Source of the DNA: Tunturibacter empetritectus | GTDB taxonomy: Bacteria > Acidobacteriota > Terriglobia > Terriglobales > Acidobacteriaceae | DNA length: 64,000 nucleotides | Direction of reading: 5' to 3' | NCBI RefSeq assembly: GCF_040358985.1 | Contig: NZ_CP132932.1 | Coordinates: forward strand, 1,736,001 to 1,800,000 | In this document: piece by piece, positions 7,437 through 15,786 of the stretch | Numbering within the stretch: position 1 is the stretch's first letter | Layout of the letters: every line of letters begins with the position of its first letter | Translations under genes and position numbers: made by a program | The notes under the pieces: model-generated | Seen by the model: only the letters and a program-made list of their open reading frames with translations | Database searches by the model: none | What the model was told of the DNA's origin: nothing

Positions 7437-8036
7437 CTACCGAATAGCGGCCATGGCGGCACGAAAAAGAGTTTCGAAGTCATGTGCGACATCTGGGTTC
7501 TTGGTGACGGCAGTCTCAATAGCCTTTTGAGCCACAGGGCGAGGGTAGCCAAGGTTGACCAGCGCAGAGAGCGCATCATCGCCCGCAGGGCCATGATAAG
7601 CGCCCCCACTAGTCGCAGGAATGGCCGTCGCAAGGTCATCCAGCTTGTCCTTAAGCTCAAGCACAACGCGCTCAGCAGTCTTTTTGCCAATGCCCGGAAT
7701 CCTCGTCAAAGTAGCATGATCGCCGGAACGGATCGCGGTGATAAGGCGGCTCCCATCAATCCCGCTAAGAACCGTAATAGCAAGCTTTGGGCCAATGCCT
7801 GAGATGGTGAGTAGCTTCTCAAAGAGACGTTTTTCCTGCATTTCCGAGAAGCCGAAGAGCGCGATCTGGTCTTCACGCACGTGGGTGTGGATGTGAAGCG
7901 AGGCTTCTACGCCTTCGTTGGGGAGTGCCGAGAAGGTGGTGACGCTGATGGTGACGTCGTAGCCCACACCGGCGCACTCGAGGATGGCCTGGTTGGGAGT
8001 TTTTGAGAGGAGGCGTCCGCGAAGGTGGGCGATCAT
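7437..8036 (-). CDS. ruvA: Holliday junction branch migration protein RuvA
   Basis: A 199-residue protein, normal for RuvA. It has the N-terminal OB domain 'MIAHLRGRLLSK', the paired helix-hairpin-helix motifs 'LLTISGIGPKLAITVLSG' (about residues 73-90) and 'LTRIPGIGKKTAERVVLELK' (about 109-128), and a C-terminal UBA-like domain that contacts RuvB ('ALSALVNLGYPRPVAQKAI'). RuvA binds four-way DNA junctions and loads the RuvB motor during recombination repair. ruvB and ruvC are not adjacent here; the gene stands alone between an R4 repeat and a gene-poor stretch. Confidence 0.97.
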   Translation of the reverse strand: MIAHLRGRLLSKTPNQAILECAGVGYDVTISVTTFSALPNEGVEASLHIHTHVREDQIALFGFSEMQEKRLFEKLLTISGIGPKLAITVLSGIDGSRLITAIRSGDHATLTRIPGIGKKTAERVVLELKDKLDDLATAIPATSGGAYHGPAGDDALSALVNLGYPRPVAQKAIETAVTKNPDVAHDFETLFRAAMAAIR

Positions 8037-8370
8037 GCTGTTGGTGATTGTAGCGTGTTGGATTGAGGCTGTTCTCTAAAGCTGCCTTCGGCCTCATCGG
8101 CTCCTCATGTTTTAGTTCACGCAGCGGATATTCTCGATCTGTTTAGGAAGGCGAATCCTTCGTTTCCCCAGAACAGCGTTGTTGTGAGTTGTGAGAAGGA
8201 GCGTCTGACGGCGGTTGAGGTTTGTCTGGCGAAGGATGGGTTATTGCCAATCTCTTGCCAGGGGCTGCGACAGTGCGATGCGCAGGCCCTGAAGATTTCG
8301 CCATCGAGATAAGGATCTCTAGCCGAACTGGTTCCGGCATGGGACACGCAGTAAAATCCACCCAACAGAC
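8037..8370. other. Gene-free stretch between ruvA and the LuxR gene
   Basis: No supported gene. Minus-strand open frames here have no recognisable domain and no convincing ribosome binding site. The region must carry divergent promoters for ruvA and the LuxR-type regulator, but no clear box stands out. Confidence 0.5.
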
Positions 8371-8844
8371 ATGAAACGCTCCGTCCTCAGCCACGTCCTG
8401 CTTCTCGGCCTCGTCGGCGGCGTCCTCATCGCCGTCCTCCGCTGGTCCGAGTACCAGTTCCTGGTCATCGAGCACTCCTTCGAAATCTATGGCACCATTG
8501 TCGCCATCCTCTTCGCCGCCTTCGGCATCTGGCTGGGCATCAAGCTTACCAAACCACGGGAAAAGATCATCCTCCGCGAAGTCCTCATCCCCGCCGCCGC
8601 ACCAGCCGAGCAAGCCCCCTTCGCCCTGAACCAACCCCAGCTCGATGCCCTCGGCATCACTCCGCGCGAGCTCGAAATCCTCAACCTCATCGCTCAGGGC
8701 CTCAGCAACCGGGAGATCGCCGACCGCCTTTTCGTCAGCGAGAACACCGTCAAAACCCACTGCAGCCGGGCCTTCGACAAGCTGGGCGCCCGCCGCCGCA
8801 CCCAGGCCGTCCAGCTGGGCAAACAACTAGGTCTCCTCCCCTAA
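8371..8844 (+). CDS. Membrane-anchored LuxR-type transcription regulator
   Basis: A 157-residue protein with two N-terminal transmembrane helices (about residues 7-23 and 36-57) and a C-terminal LuxR/GerE helix-turn-helix: 'LTPRELEIL'-type 'ITPRELEILNLIAQGLSNRE' then 'LFVSENTVKTHCSRAFDKLG' (about residues 92-140). There is no receiver domain; instead the membrane part may sense the signal. It is followed after 119 bp by a DUF4199 membrane protein on the same strand, a pairing often seen in Bacteroidota and Acidobacteriota, suggesting that the regulator controls this neighbour. The target is inference. Confidence 0.88.
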   Translation: MKRSVLSHVLLLGLVGGVLIAVLRWSEYQFLVIEHSFEIYGTIVAILFAAFGIWLGIKLTKPREKIILREVLIPAAAPAEQAPFALNQPQLDALGITPRELEILNLIAQGLSNREIADRLFVSENTVKTHCSRAFDKLGARRRTQAVQLGKQLGLLP

Positions 8845-8963
8845 AACCGTCCTCCGAAAGCATGATTTATTCTGCACACCCCAAAATCACCCAAAAGCAT
8901 GACGACAAACGCCGCCTCTGACCCGCAAAGTGTCTTCAAGTCCACCTCCACAGGAGCCTCACA

Positions 8964-9512
8964 TTGAAGAAGACCATCCTCGTTTTTGGCCTCATCTCCG
9001 GCGTTCTTTCCTCCGTCATGATGTGCGGCACCCTCCGCTTCCTCAGCGACCTCAACCACGGCCAAAAAGCCCTGGTCATCGGGTACACCACCATCGTGCT
9101 TTCCTTCCTCCTTGTCTACTTCGGCATCCGCTCCTACCGGGACAACCTCGCCGGCGGCTCCATCACTTTCGGCCGCGCCTTCGGCATCGGCATTGGCATC
9201 ACCCTCATCTCCTGCCTCTTCTATGTCGTCACGTGGGAGATCGTCTACTTCAACTTCCTCCACGGCTTCATGGACAGCTATTTCGCTCACCAAATCCAGA
9301 AGGTTCAATCCTCGCCCGGCACCACAGAAGCCATCCAGGCCAAGGTCGCTGCCATCCGCCACTCCCAACAGCTCTACGAAAACCCTTTCGTCAACGCCCT
9401 CTATACCTTCATCGAACCCTTCCCCGTCGGACTCCTCATTACCCTTATCTCCGCAGCCATCCTCCGCAAGAACCCCCAATCCCAACCAGCTTCGCTTTCC
9501 GCGACAGCTTAA
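8964..9512 (+). CDS. DUF4199 family membrane protein
   Basis: A 182-residue protein with four predicted membrane helices: around residues 4-24, 36-54, 70-92 and 150-170. The pattern 'GGSITFGRAFGIGIGI' after the second helix and a C-terminal 'ALYTFIEPFPVGLLITLISA' match DUF4199 proteins. Function is unknown. It begins with TTG at 8964 after 'ACAGGAGCC'. Position downstream of the LuxR-type membrane regulator suggests an operon or a regulatory pair. Confidence 0.85.
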   Translation: MKKTILVFGLISGVLSSVMMCGTLRFLSDLNHGQKALVIGYTTIVLSFLLVYFGIRSYRDNLAGGSITFGRAFGIGIGITLISCLFYVVTWEIVYFNFLHGFMDSYFAHQIQKVQSSPGTTEAIQAKVAAIRHSQQLYENPFVNALYTFIEPFPVGLLITLISAAILRKNPQSQPASLSATA

Positions 9513-9657
9513 AAAGCTTTGCGTAGAAGAGTACGGCCTTCAGCTCGCCTGTGGTTAGCTAGTCGTCGCTGTAGAGGACTCATGTTTTCGCTCATTCCAG
9601 CGCCGTGAATCAAGTTAGAGACCTGTGTGATCGGACTGGTGCGAGAGCAACACTTTA

Positions 9658-9690
9658 GTTGCACTATTTTCTGTGCAACTTATGTATGAT
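9658..9690 (+). promoter_or_regulatory. Inverted repeat overlapping a candidate promoter
   Basis: GTTGCAC-N8-GTGCAAC (9658-9679) is a perfect 7-bp inverted repeat. It overlaps a -35-like TTGCAC (9659) with TATGTA 16 nt downstream (9681-9686) and TATGAT at 9685-9690. It lies about 90 bp upstream of the small gene at 9780 and could be its operator. The remainder of 9513-9779 shows nothing else. Confidence 0.4.
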
Positions 9691-9779
9691 TGGCAAAAAT
9701 AATTCTTCAGATTTTGATATTGGACACCCACTCCCTATGTTTGGAGTGCCAAGGTCCTTCAAACGAAAGAGGAAACCGA

Positions 9780-9971
9780 ATGGCTGAAGAGCTAAAGAGC
9801 AGGTTCACCCGGGCAAGATTGGCTGCAATCGTCGAGCACGAACTACGTGAGGATGGTAACTGCCAGGCTAGTTCGCATGTGGTGATCGTTCCGCAGATGG
9901 GCTATCTGGTGGCAATCGAAAACGGAGAGTCGGTGACGGTCAGGTTGGTTGAGGAGCTTACCGAGGCTTAG
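9780..9971 (+). CDS. Small hypothetical protein (63 aa)
   Basis: The ATG at 9780 follows 'AAGAGGAAACCGA', a good ribosome binding site, and gives 'MAEELKSRFTRARLAAIVEH' through 'VTVRLVEELTEA'. The frame is open upstream to 9690 but that part lacks a binding site. No known domain; charged ends and a central hydrophobic strand region ('VVIVPQMGYLVAI') suggest a small soluble fold. Function unknown. A candidate operator lies upstream (9658-9690). Confidence 0.6.
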   Translation: MAEELKSRFTRARLAAIVEHELREDGNCQASSHVVIVPQMGYLVAIENGESVTVRLVEELTEA

Positions 9972-10012
9972 AGCTGAAGCCGGCGCCGGTCGTTGGGGTC
10001 AGTGCGTAGGGA

Positions 10013-10813
10013 TCACTTCGGCTGCGAGACCATAATCTGCTGGTAGACACGCTCGAGCGGCTCCGGGGTAACGCTGACACGTCCGCGATAAGGATTGTCG
10101 AGCGAGACTACGAGATAGATAAGCAGCCCGATGAGGGCTGAAAACATGACCGTCATCCACAAGTGCATCTTGAAACTTGCCGTGTGAAAGAACCATGTGG
10201 TCGCGATGCTGAGGACCGCTCCCGTTATAACGACAAGCCAGAGGGGTCCCGGTAGCTCGGCGGTGACACTGTTCAAACGTGCGCGACGGCTTTCGGTGAG
10301 GTCGTTGAAGGCGCGGTAGGCTTCCGCCGCAATAATCTTCTGTCTTTCGGTGGTGGGCTCAAAGGACATAAAGTCTCTCTGAAAATCCGAGAGGGCGCCA
10401 CTGGCATTGTTGGGTACGATACCTCGCTGCTGCATGGGCCAGCCTACGTCGATGACCTGCCGGGTGTAGGTACGCAGATCGTTCTGCAAGGCCGAGCGCA
10501 CAGGCTCAGGGTAGGCGCCGATGTCGCGGTAGAGGGCGCCTACGGCGATGGCTTCGTGGTCTACTCTGTTTTCGACTTCGGAGTAGGTCTCCCAAGTTCC
10601 AACGGCGACAAGACCGAGGGTGATGCCGTAGAAGACGGTGACTGCGGCGAGGTAGAAGCCAACGATGTCGTTGTGGGAGTGGTCGATCAGGTGAAGGCGA
10701 CGGACCAGGGGCCGGGTGAGATAGAGTCCGGCTAAACCAACGACGGTGAAGACGCCGACGATTAGCGTTCCGAGAAGCCAGTTGGACAAGTCGTAAATCC
10801 AATGAAGATCCAC
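10013..10813 (-). CDS. DUF4239 / bestrophin-like membrane protein
   Basis: 266 residues starting from GTG at 10813 ('GGAGAGGCAGCC' upstream). Two N-terminal helices (about 10-32 and 47-68), a long soluble helical middle, and two C-terminal helices (about 190-208 and 218-238). The segments 'HNDIVGFYLAAVTVFYGITL' and 'VDHEAIAVGALYRDI' are typical of DUF4239, now grouped with bestrophin-like domains. Bestrophins are anion channels, but channel activity of this family is not shown. It sits downstream of stress-linked DUF2382 genes on the same strand, separated by a hairpin. Confidence 0.82.
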   Translation of the reverse strand: MDLHWIYDLSNWLLGTLIVGVFTVVGLAGLYLTRPLVRRLHLIDHSHNDIVGFYLAAVTVFYGITLGLVAVGTWETYSEVENRVDHEAIAVGALYRDIGAYPEPVRSALQNDLRTYTRQVIDVGWPMQQRGIVPNNASGALSDFQRDFMSFEPTTERQKIIAAEAYRAFNDLTESRRARLNSVTAELPGPLWLVVITGAVLSIATTWFFHTASFKMHLWMTVMFSALIGLLIYLVVSLDNPYRGRVSVTPEPLERVYQQIMVSQPK

Positions 10814-10867
10814 GGCTGCCTCTCCCGGGACGAAGTCTGAGATTCAAGTGCAAAGAAGGTAGCTTCC

Positions 10868-10911
10868 CGGCACAACCGAAGGAAGATAACCTCTCCTGCG
10901 GTTGTGCCCGG
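10868..10911 (-). terminator. Stem-loop after the DUF2382 genes
   Basis: CCGGCACAACCG pairs with CGGTTGTGCCCGG (one bulge) across about 19 nt. It lies between the end of the minus-strand DUF2382 gene (10931) and the start of the DUF4239 gene (10813). No T-run follows, so it may act as a processing or attenuating hairpin rather than a strong terminator. Confidence 0.5.
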
Positions 10912-10930
10912 ATGCAGTCTATCTTTACTG

Positions 10931-11743
10931 CTATTTCTTGTTAGCTGGTACACGTTCGACTTCGACCTGTTGACGACGAACTGTGTCATGTACGGTTTCG
11001 ACGTGATCGGAACCGGTCTTGCCGACAACTACTTCTTCAGCGATGCGAGAGGACTTGGAGACGACGGCCTCCTCTGCGGTTTCGAGCACTTCGATCGTTG
11101 AATCGGACCAGTCGATATCCTTGACGTAGTTAGGATCTGAAACGGCGCGGCGTACGACTTCGGCATGCTCTTCGTGCAAGGTCACGTTCTCTTCGACCGG
11201 CTTCTCGGTGACAAAGCGGCGAATGCGCGTGGTGCCCTGCTCGACGAGCCGCTTGCCTACTTCGAGATGTTCTTCGGCGAGACGGAGGACCTGATCTTTT
11301 CCGAGATCGGAGGTTACGGGTCTTGCTGGCAGAGCAGCCGCAGTGGCGACGGCAGCAGCGGCCGGAGCAGCGATGGTTGCCGCGGATTCCTTGGAGATAA
11401 CGCCAGTGTCGACGGCACGATCTTTTACGTCAACCAGGTTGTGCTGGTTGAGGATGGCCATCGCCTTGGGCACGTCTTCTTTTGCGGCGCGGAGGGTGAG
11501 GACGACTCCGCCGGATTCGACGGCTTTCGCGTAGACGGTCGCTTCATGCTGTTCGATGTCGCCACCGAAGAGGCGGTGCCAGAGGCCTGGTTCGCGCAAG
11601 GCGGTATCGCTCGTGGGGAGATCTTTTCCGCTGACGATGCTGATCTCGTCATCATGAAAACCTGCGTGCTGGAGGTTGGTCTCGGCTGCCTGCGCATGAT
11701 CTGCAGTATCGAATAGAGTGACGATCTTCTCGTAGGTGCTCAT
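10931..11743 (-). CDS. YsnF/AvaK-type stress protein: general-stress N-domain plus DUF2382
   Basis: 270 residues. The first 95 residues ('YEKIVTLFDTADHAQAAETN', 'GFHDDEISIVSG') resemble the general-stress protein 17M-like domain found at the N-terminus of TIGR02271 proteins. An Ala-rich linker (about 120-145) leads to DUF2382 (about 150-265), with alternating charged heptad-like strands 'LAEEHLEVGKRLVEQGTTRI' and repeated 'EEV' segments. Such proteins are stress-induced in many bacteria; no reaction is known. The start overlaps the stop of the upstream DUF2382 gene by ATGA (11740-11743), so the two are translationally coupled. Confidence 0.85.
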   Translation of the reverse strand: MSTYEKIVTLFDTADHAQAAETNLQHAGFHDDEISIVSGKDLPTSDTALREPGLWHRLFGGDIEQHEATVYAKAVESGGVVLTLRAAKEDVPKAMAILNQHNLVDVKDRAVDTGVISKESAATIAAPAAAAVATAAALPARPVTSDLGKDQVLRLAEEHLEVGKRLVEQGTTRIRRFVTEKPVEENVTLHEEHAEVVRRAVSDPNYVKDIDWSDSTIEVLETAEEAVVSKSSRIAEEVVVGKTGSDHVETVHDTVRRQQVEVERVPANKK

Positions 11744-12225
11744 CGGTATTCCTTTCTGGGTTCGGCTGCATTGGATTGAGCCCCCGCTTCAGGGACTGCA
11801 GGTTGTTCTATGGGGAGGCGAGTGACCTGGGCTTCCTGCCTCCGCAATGTGACTGATTCCTGATACCGCTCTGTTTTTCTAATCCGTCGAATGTGCACTT
11901 CTTCTTTGAGTACCAAGTGCCGTTCCACTTTGAGGACTTCTTCAACGACGGGGATGATGGTGACATCGCCTTCCTGACGTATGGAGGGCATGACCTCGAC
12001 TTGTCGGTCGATGGGGACGTGTTCGACCTCAACTTTTTCCTGCTGCAGGAGCTCATCAACCAGTTGCTGGTGGGTATGAGTGACGCGGGAGACGCGCACG
12101 CGCGCGGTTTCGACGACACGCTTGGCGACGGAGAGCTCTTCTTCAAAGACCGGGATGACAGTTTCGCGGTCGACTCTTGTGACTGCGGTGTCGACCGCGT
12201 CCGAGTGATCAAGGGACGGATTCAT
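11740..12225 (-). CDS. DUF2382 domain protein (YsnF/AvaK-like)
   Basis: 161 residues, nearly all DUF2382: 'VIPVFEEELSVAKRVVETAR' (about 23-42), 'EKVEVEHVPIDRQVEVMPSI', 'IIPVVEEVLKVERHLVLKEE'. The repeating two-stranded unit predicts an extended beta fold. No signal peptide. First gene of a coupled pair with 10931-11743. Together with the DUF937-OmpA gene just upstream it forms a minus-strand cluster that looks like an envelope-stress set; that reading is inference. Confidence 0.85.
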   Translation of the reverse strand: MNPSLDHSDAVDTAVTRVDRETVIPVFEEELSVAKRVVETARVRVSRVTHTHQQLVDELLQQEKVEVEHVPIDRQVEVMPSIRQEGDVTIIPVVEEVLKVERHLVLKEEVHIRRIRKTERYQESVTLRRQEAQVTRLPIEQPAVPEAGAQSNAAEPRKEYR

Positions 12226-12269
12226 GATGAAGAACCTCGAAGCAAAGCGTTGGGTTGGGGAGATGGTTG

Positions 12270-13487
12270 CTACTTAGCCGTGACCAACATGGAGATGCGG
12301 CGGTTGAGGGCTCGACCTTCCGCGGTGGAGTTGTCAGCTACTGGGTGCTCGTCGCCGTATCCTTTGGCGACCAGTCTGTTTCGGGCGATGCCCATCGTCT
12401 CCAGTTGAGTGACGACGCTGTTGCCGCGATCCTGAGAGAGCTTCAGGTTCTGCGCGGCGTTACCGGTGTTGTCGGTGTAGCCGCCAATAGTGAGATGGAC
12501 AGCAGGGTAGGCTTTGAGGATGGCGGCGATATTGTTGAGTTGGTCAGTGGACTGGGGCTGCAGGGAAGCAGAACCAGTGTCGAAGAGGAGACGGTCGAAG
12601 TCGAACCAGGAAGTTTTGTCAGGAGTGCGGGCTGGGTCTTTAATGAAGGCGAGGAGTTTGCCCTCAACGCCGCGCTCGGGGATGCGAAGGGTGGTGGAGT
12701 CGGGCAGGGCGGCGTCAACCAAAGTGCCAAGGTCGGTGCCGGTGGAAGAGGTGATCGTGGCTGGGGCTGGAGTGGGTACGGCGGGAACGGTTGTCTCGGG
12801 TTGGGTGGCGACTGTGGGCTGGTGCGAGCGATACCACCAGAAGCCCAGCACGAGTGCGAGCGCCAAGAGGCCGAGGAGCCAGGGCAGAATGGAGCGACGC
12901 TCTTCGACCTGCACCGACTGAGCTACGACCGGATTGACGTCGACCTTATGCGTGGAGACGGGGACAGGCTGGCGGTGGAAACCTTCCGGGAGTAGGCCTT
13001 TCAATGCATCACTTTCGCGTGCGAGGAGACCTGGGAGAGTACTCAGGCTAACGCTGCCGTCGCGAACCTTGCTGCCGATGAAACCAAGCGCGGTCTGTGC
13101 GCCGATTGCCAGAAGACTGGAGGCCGCCGCGGAACGCAGGCCCGTCTGGCTGCCAAGCGCCTCTGTAATGGAGCTTAGCCTGCCACCGAAGATCGTCGAG
13201 AGGAACTGGGAGCTTCCTGTGAGGAAGGGAGAGGCGGGGTTGGTGAGGGAGCCGTTAGAGAGCGCAGAGCTGACGGCGTTCTCCGGGGTTGCCGAAGCCA
13301 GCTTCAAGACCTGGTTGAGAAAGCCCTGATCGCCCGCTTTCTGCGTAAGACCGCTGACGACAGTGGCTATGGAAGACTGAATGCCATCGAGGACATTTGT
13401 TTCCGAGGCCCCGAAGTGGCTAGCAATGCTTTGAATTGACTGAGCGGGGAGGGCAGCGGAGAGGGTTGCGAGCGAGGAATTCTGCAC
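12270..13487 (-). CDS. DUF937 - transmembrane - OmpA peptidoglycan-binding fusion protein
   Basis: 405 residues, starting with GTG at 13487 behind 'AGGAGG'. Residues about 15-150 form a DUF937/YidB-like domain ('LDGIQSSIATVVSGLTQKAG', 'FLSTIFGGRLSSITEALG'). A single membrane helix (about 201-218, 'ILPWLLGLLALALVLGFWWY') and a Pro/Thr-rich linker follow, then an OmpA C-terminal domain (about 285-405) with 'FDRLLFDTGSASLQPQSTDQ' and 'GYTDNTGNAAQNLKLSQDR', the peptidoglycan-binding NxxLSxxR type motif. It probably tethers the inner membrane to the cell wall, with the DUF937 part in the cytoplasm. It lies 45 bp upstream of the DUF2382 pair. Confidence 0.85.
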   Translation of the reverse strand: MQNSSLATLSAALPAQSIQSIASHFGASETNVLDGIQSSIATVVSGLTQKAGDQGFLNQVLKLASATPENAVSSALSNGSLTNPASPFLTGSSQFLSTIFGGRLSSITEALGSQTGLRSAAASSLLAIGAQTALGFIGSKVRDGSVSLSTLPGLLARESDALKGLLPEGFHRQPVPVSTHKVDVNPVVAQSVQVEERRSILPWLLGLLALALVLGFWWYRSHQPTVATQPETTVPAVPTPAPATITSSTGTDLGTLVDAALPDSTTLRIPERGVEGKLLAFIKDPARTPDKTSWFDFDRLLFDTGSASLQPQSTDQLNNIAAILKAYPAVHLTIGGYTDNTGNAAQNLKLSQDRGNSVVTQLETMGIARNRLVAKGYGDEHPVADNSTAEGRALNRRISMLVTAK

Positions 13488-13748
13488 GGGGTGTTGCCTC
13501 CTGGGGATGGAAAAGCATGGTCCGTCGTTCCTGTTTCGAGGCTAGCCTATGCCCCTTCTCTCCGATGACGCAAGCATGTGCGAATAATTTTTACAATAGA
13601 TTTTTAGCTGCATGAATTACTTGTTTGATACTCCCTGCTCGGTTTGCACCAGACTTGGGGCGCTAATTGGTGTAAAAGCGGGGGGAGGCGTTCAAGGGGA
13701 GTGGGCGCTTGTGAGACCATTTCGCTAAGTAACAACGTAAAGGATGCG

Positions 13749-15020
13749 ATGAACGCGGGGCGGATAAAAGTTACGGTCGGGGTTTGTGGTGGGATTGCGG
13801 CTTACAAGTCGGTGGAGCTGGTACGTCTGCTGCAGGATGCCGGATATGACCCGCATGTGGTGATGACGTCTGCGGCAGAGGAGTTTGTGCGGCCGCTGAC
13901 CTTTGCGGCGATCTCCGGGCATAAAGTGATTACTTCTCTATGGGGCGAGGAGGCAGGGACGGGGTCGGCTGAGAACGATGAGCCGGTGGAACACAGCAGC
14001 GTGGAGCATATTCAGGCGGCGCAATCGACGCGTTTGCTGGTGGTAGCTCCGGCGACGGCGAATATGCTGGCGAAGTTTGCGCATGGACTGGCAGATGACT
14101 TTCTTTCCACGATGTACCTGGCGACGACGGCTCCGGTGATCGTTGCTCCGGCGATGAACGTCAATATGTGGGAGCACCCGGCGGTGCAGGCGAATGTGGC
14201 TACGCTGCGAGCGCGTGGAGTGAAAGTGATTGAGCCGGGGAGCGGGTATCTGGCCTGCGGGATGGTTGGAGGCGGAAGGCTGGCGGAGCCGACGGAGATT
14301 GTCGCGGCGATTGTGGAGACATTGGCTGAGGGCACCGAGGGCGCGGTGGGTCAGGGCCGGGACTTCACCGGTGAGACAGTGTTGGTGACCGCAGGGGGAA
14401 CGCGAGAGGCGATCGATCCGGTGCGGTTTATCGGGAACCGTTCGAGCGGGCGGATGGGTTACGCAGTCGCAACGGCGGCAAGGAGACGTGGCGCGAAGGT
14501 GATGTTGATCAGTGCCCCGACCGGACTGCCTTGTCCTGTGGGAGTTGAGGTAGAGCATGTGGTAACCGTGGAGGATATGCGGGCGGCTGTGATGGCTCGG
14601 CTCAATGAGATGACGGTAGTGGTGATGGCGGCGGCAGTAAGTGACTACCGGGTGAAAGATGTCGCGGGTCAGAAGATGAAGCGTGAGGGGGCGCAGGCGG
14701 TCTCGCTGGAGCTGGCTGGAACTGTGGATATTTTGCGCGAGGTCGTCGGGCGGCGGCGGGACGGAACGCTGGTGGTAGGGTTTGCGGCCGAAACCGAGAA
14801 TGCCGTGGCGAATGGACGCGCCAAGCTGGAGCGCAAGGGCGTGGATGCGGTGGTGGTCAACGATGTCTCGAAGGATGGAATCGGGTTCGATTCTGAGCAG
14901 AATGCGGGCAGCTTTCTGACCAAGGACGGCACGGTTGAGTTTCCGGTGATGAGTAAGACGGAGATGGCGGAGCGAATTCTGGACGAGGTACTAAAGCTGC
15001 GGATTGGGGCTGCACAATGA
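13749..15020 (+). CDS. coaBC: Bifunctional phosphopantothenoylcysteine decarboxylase / phosphopantothenate-cysteine ligase
   Basis: 423 residues from ATG 13749 ('AAAGGATGCG' upstream; the longer open frame to 13644 has no family similarity). The N-terminal CoaC flavoprotein domain shows His87 in 'SSVEHI', 'PAMNVNMW' (134-141) and the catalytic Cys170 in 'LACGMVGGGRL'. The C-terminal CoaB domain has 'VTAGGTREAIDPVRFIGNRS' and 'VVVMAAAVSDYRV', then a Lys-rich 'GQKMKREG' loop. The enzyme makes 4'-phosphopantetheine in two steps of coenzyme A synthesis. Neighbouring nadD and rsfS suggest a housekeeping cluster, though intergenic gaps argue for separate promoters. Confidence 0.97.
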   Translation: MNAGRIKVTVGVCGGIAAYKSVELVRLLQDAGYDPHVVMTSAAEEFVRPLTFAAISGHKVITSLWGEEAGTGSAENDEPVEHSSVEHIQAAQSTRLLVVAPATANMLAKFAHGLADDFLSTMYLATTAPVIVAPAMNVNMWEHPAVQANVATLRARGVKVIEPGSGYLACGMVGGGRLAEPTEIVAAIVETLAEGTEGAVGQGRDFTGETVLVTAGGTREAIDPVRFIGNRSSGRMGYAVATAARRRGAKVMLISAPTGLPCPVGVEVEHVVTVEDMRAAVMARLNEMTVVVMAAAVSDYRVKDVAGQKMKREGAQAVSLELAGTVDILREVVGRRRDGTLVVGFAAETENAVANGRAKLERKGVDAVVVNDVSKDGIGFDSEQNAGSFLTKDGTVEFPVMSKTEMAERILDEVLKLRIGAAQ

Positions 15021-15129
15021 GGGATCTGTCTCCGTGGAGTGTTCCTTCCTTCCGAAGAGGATCCCTCGCGGGGTACAATTCGCGGACTCCCGTGCACCGG
15101 GGACGCGCGAACTAGTAAACTAACGGCAC

Positions 15130-15759
15130 ATGAGTTTCCGTAAAGCGTTCCTCCTTCTTGCCGCCCTTGCCCTTGTCAGTGTCTCCTCCGCTCACGCGCA
15201 ATTCGGCGTTTACGGGATGTTCACCGTAGATCGGCTGAGCAATATTAAGTCTTCGCCTCTACCCGCGCCCACGACGACCGGACCGAACGCACGGACCGAC
15301 ACAGCTGATCCTCTAGGCGGCACAGGCGGTATCTACTACGATTTCAAGAAGCTCGGACCTATCACGCTTGGGGCTGATCTGCGCGGCAGCATCCTAACCA
15401 CCAAGCGAGGCGCCAATGTCAGTTTTAACGATAATGGGACGCGCATTTACTCCGTCTTGGGCGGAGTTCGTGCTGCCATTCATACTCCTAAGAATTGGCT
15501 AAAACCTTACGTTCAAGGTTCGGTAGGACTTGGTCGAAGCGATTATGGTCTCTCGTATACAACATCCACTGGCCAAAACATTCTTTACAACAACTTCGAA
15601 TATGAGGGACTGGCTGGGCTGGATCTCAAGCTGCTGCCGATCATGGATTGGAGAGTTGCCGAGTTCGGGTACGGAGGGTTGGATCCTTTTGGGAATTACA
15701 GCCACAACTACCCGATCAAACAGGTCAGCATGGGGTTTGTCTTTCATCTTCCGTTCTAA
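15130..15759 (+). CDS. Outer-membrane beta-barrel protein
   Basis: 209 residues with a clear signal peptide ('FLLLAALALVSVSSAHA', cut after about residue 23) and alternating strands typical of an eight-stranded barrel: 'FGVYGMFTVDRLSNI', 'GPITLGADLRGSIL', 'LKPYVQGSVGLGRSDYG'. It ends in Phe ('VSMGFVFHLPF'), the C-terminal signature for outer-membrane insertion by BAM. No specific function can be given. It follows coaBC by 109 bp and is close to nadD (27 bp), so it may share a transcript with nadD. Confidence 0.85.
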   Translation: MSFRKAFLLLAALALVSVSSAHAQFGVYGMFTVDRLSNIKSSPLPAPTTTGPNARTDTADPLGGTGGIYYDFKKLGPITLGADLRGSILTTKRGANVSFNDNGTRIYSVLGGVRAAIHTPKNWLKPYVQGSVGLGRSDYGLSYTTSTGQNILYNNFEYEGLAGLDLKLLPIMDWRVAEFGYGGLDPFGNYSHNYPIKQVSMGFVFHLPF

Positions 15760-15786
15760 GAGCGCGGGCTCACGAGAGAATAGTGC

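Noticed and set aside
8143..8826. Long minus-strand frame with acidic composition
   Set aside because: Antisense to the LuxR-type regulator gene; the acidic composition is the usual mirror of a GC-rich gene.
11893..12408. Plus-strand frames over the DUF2382 and OmpA genes
   Set aside because: They mirror the minus-strand genes and have no domain or ribosome binding site.
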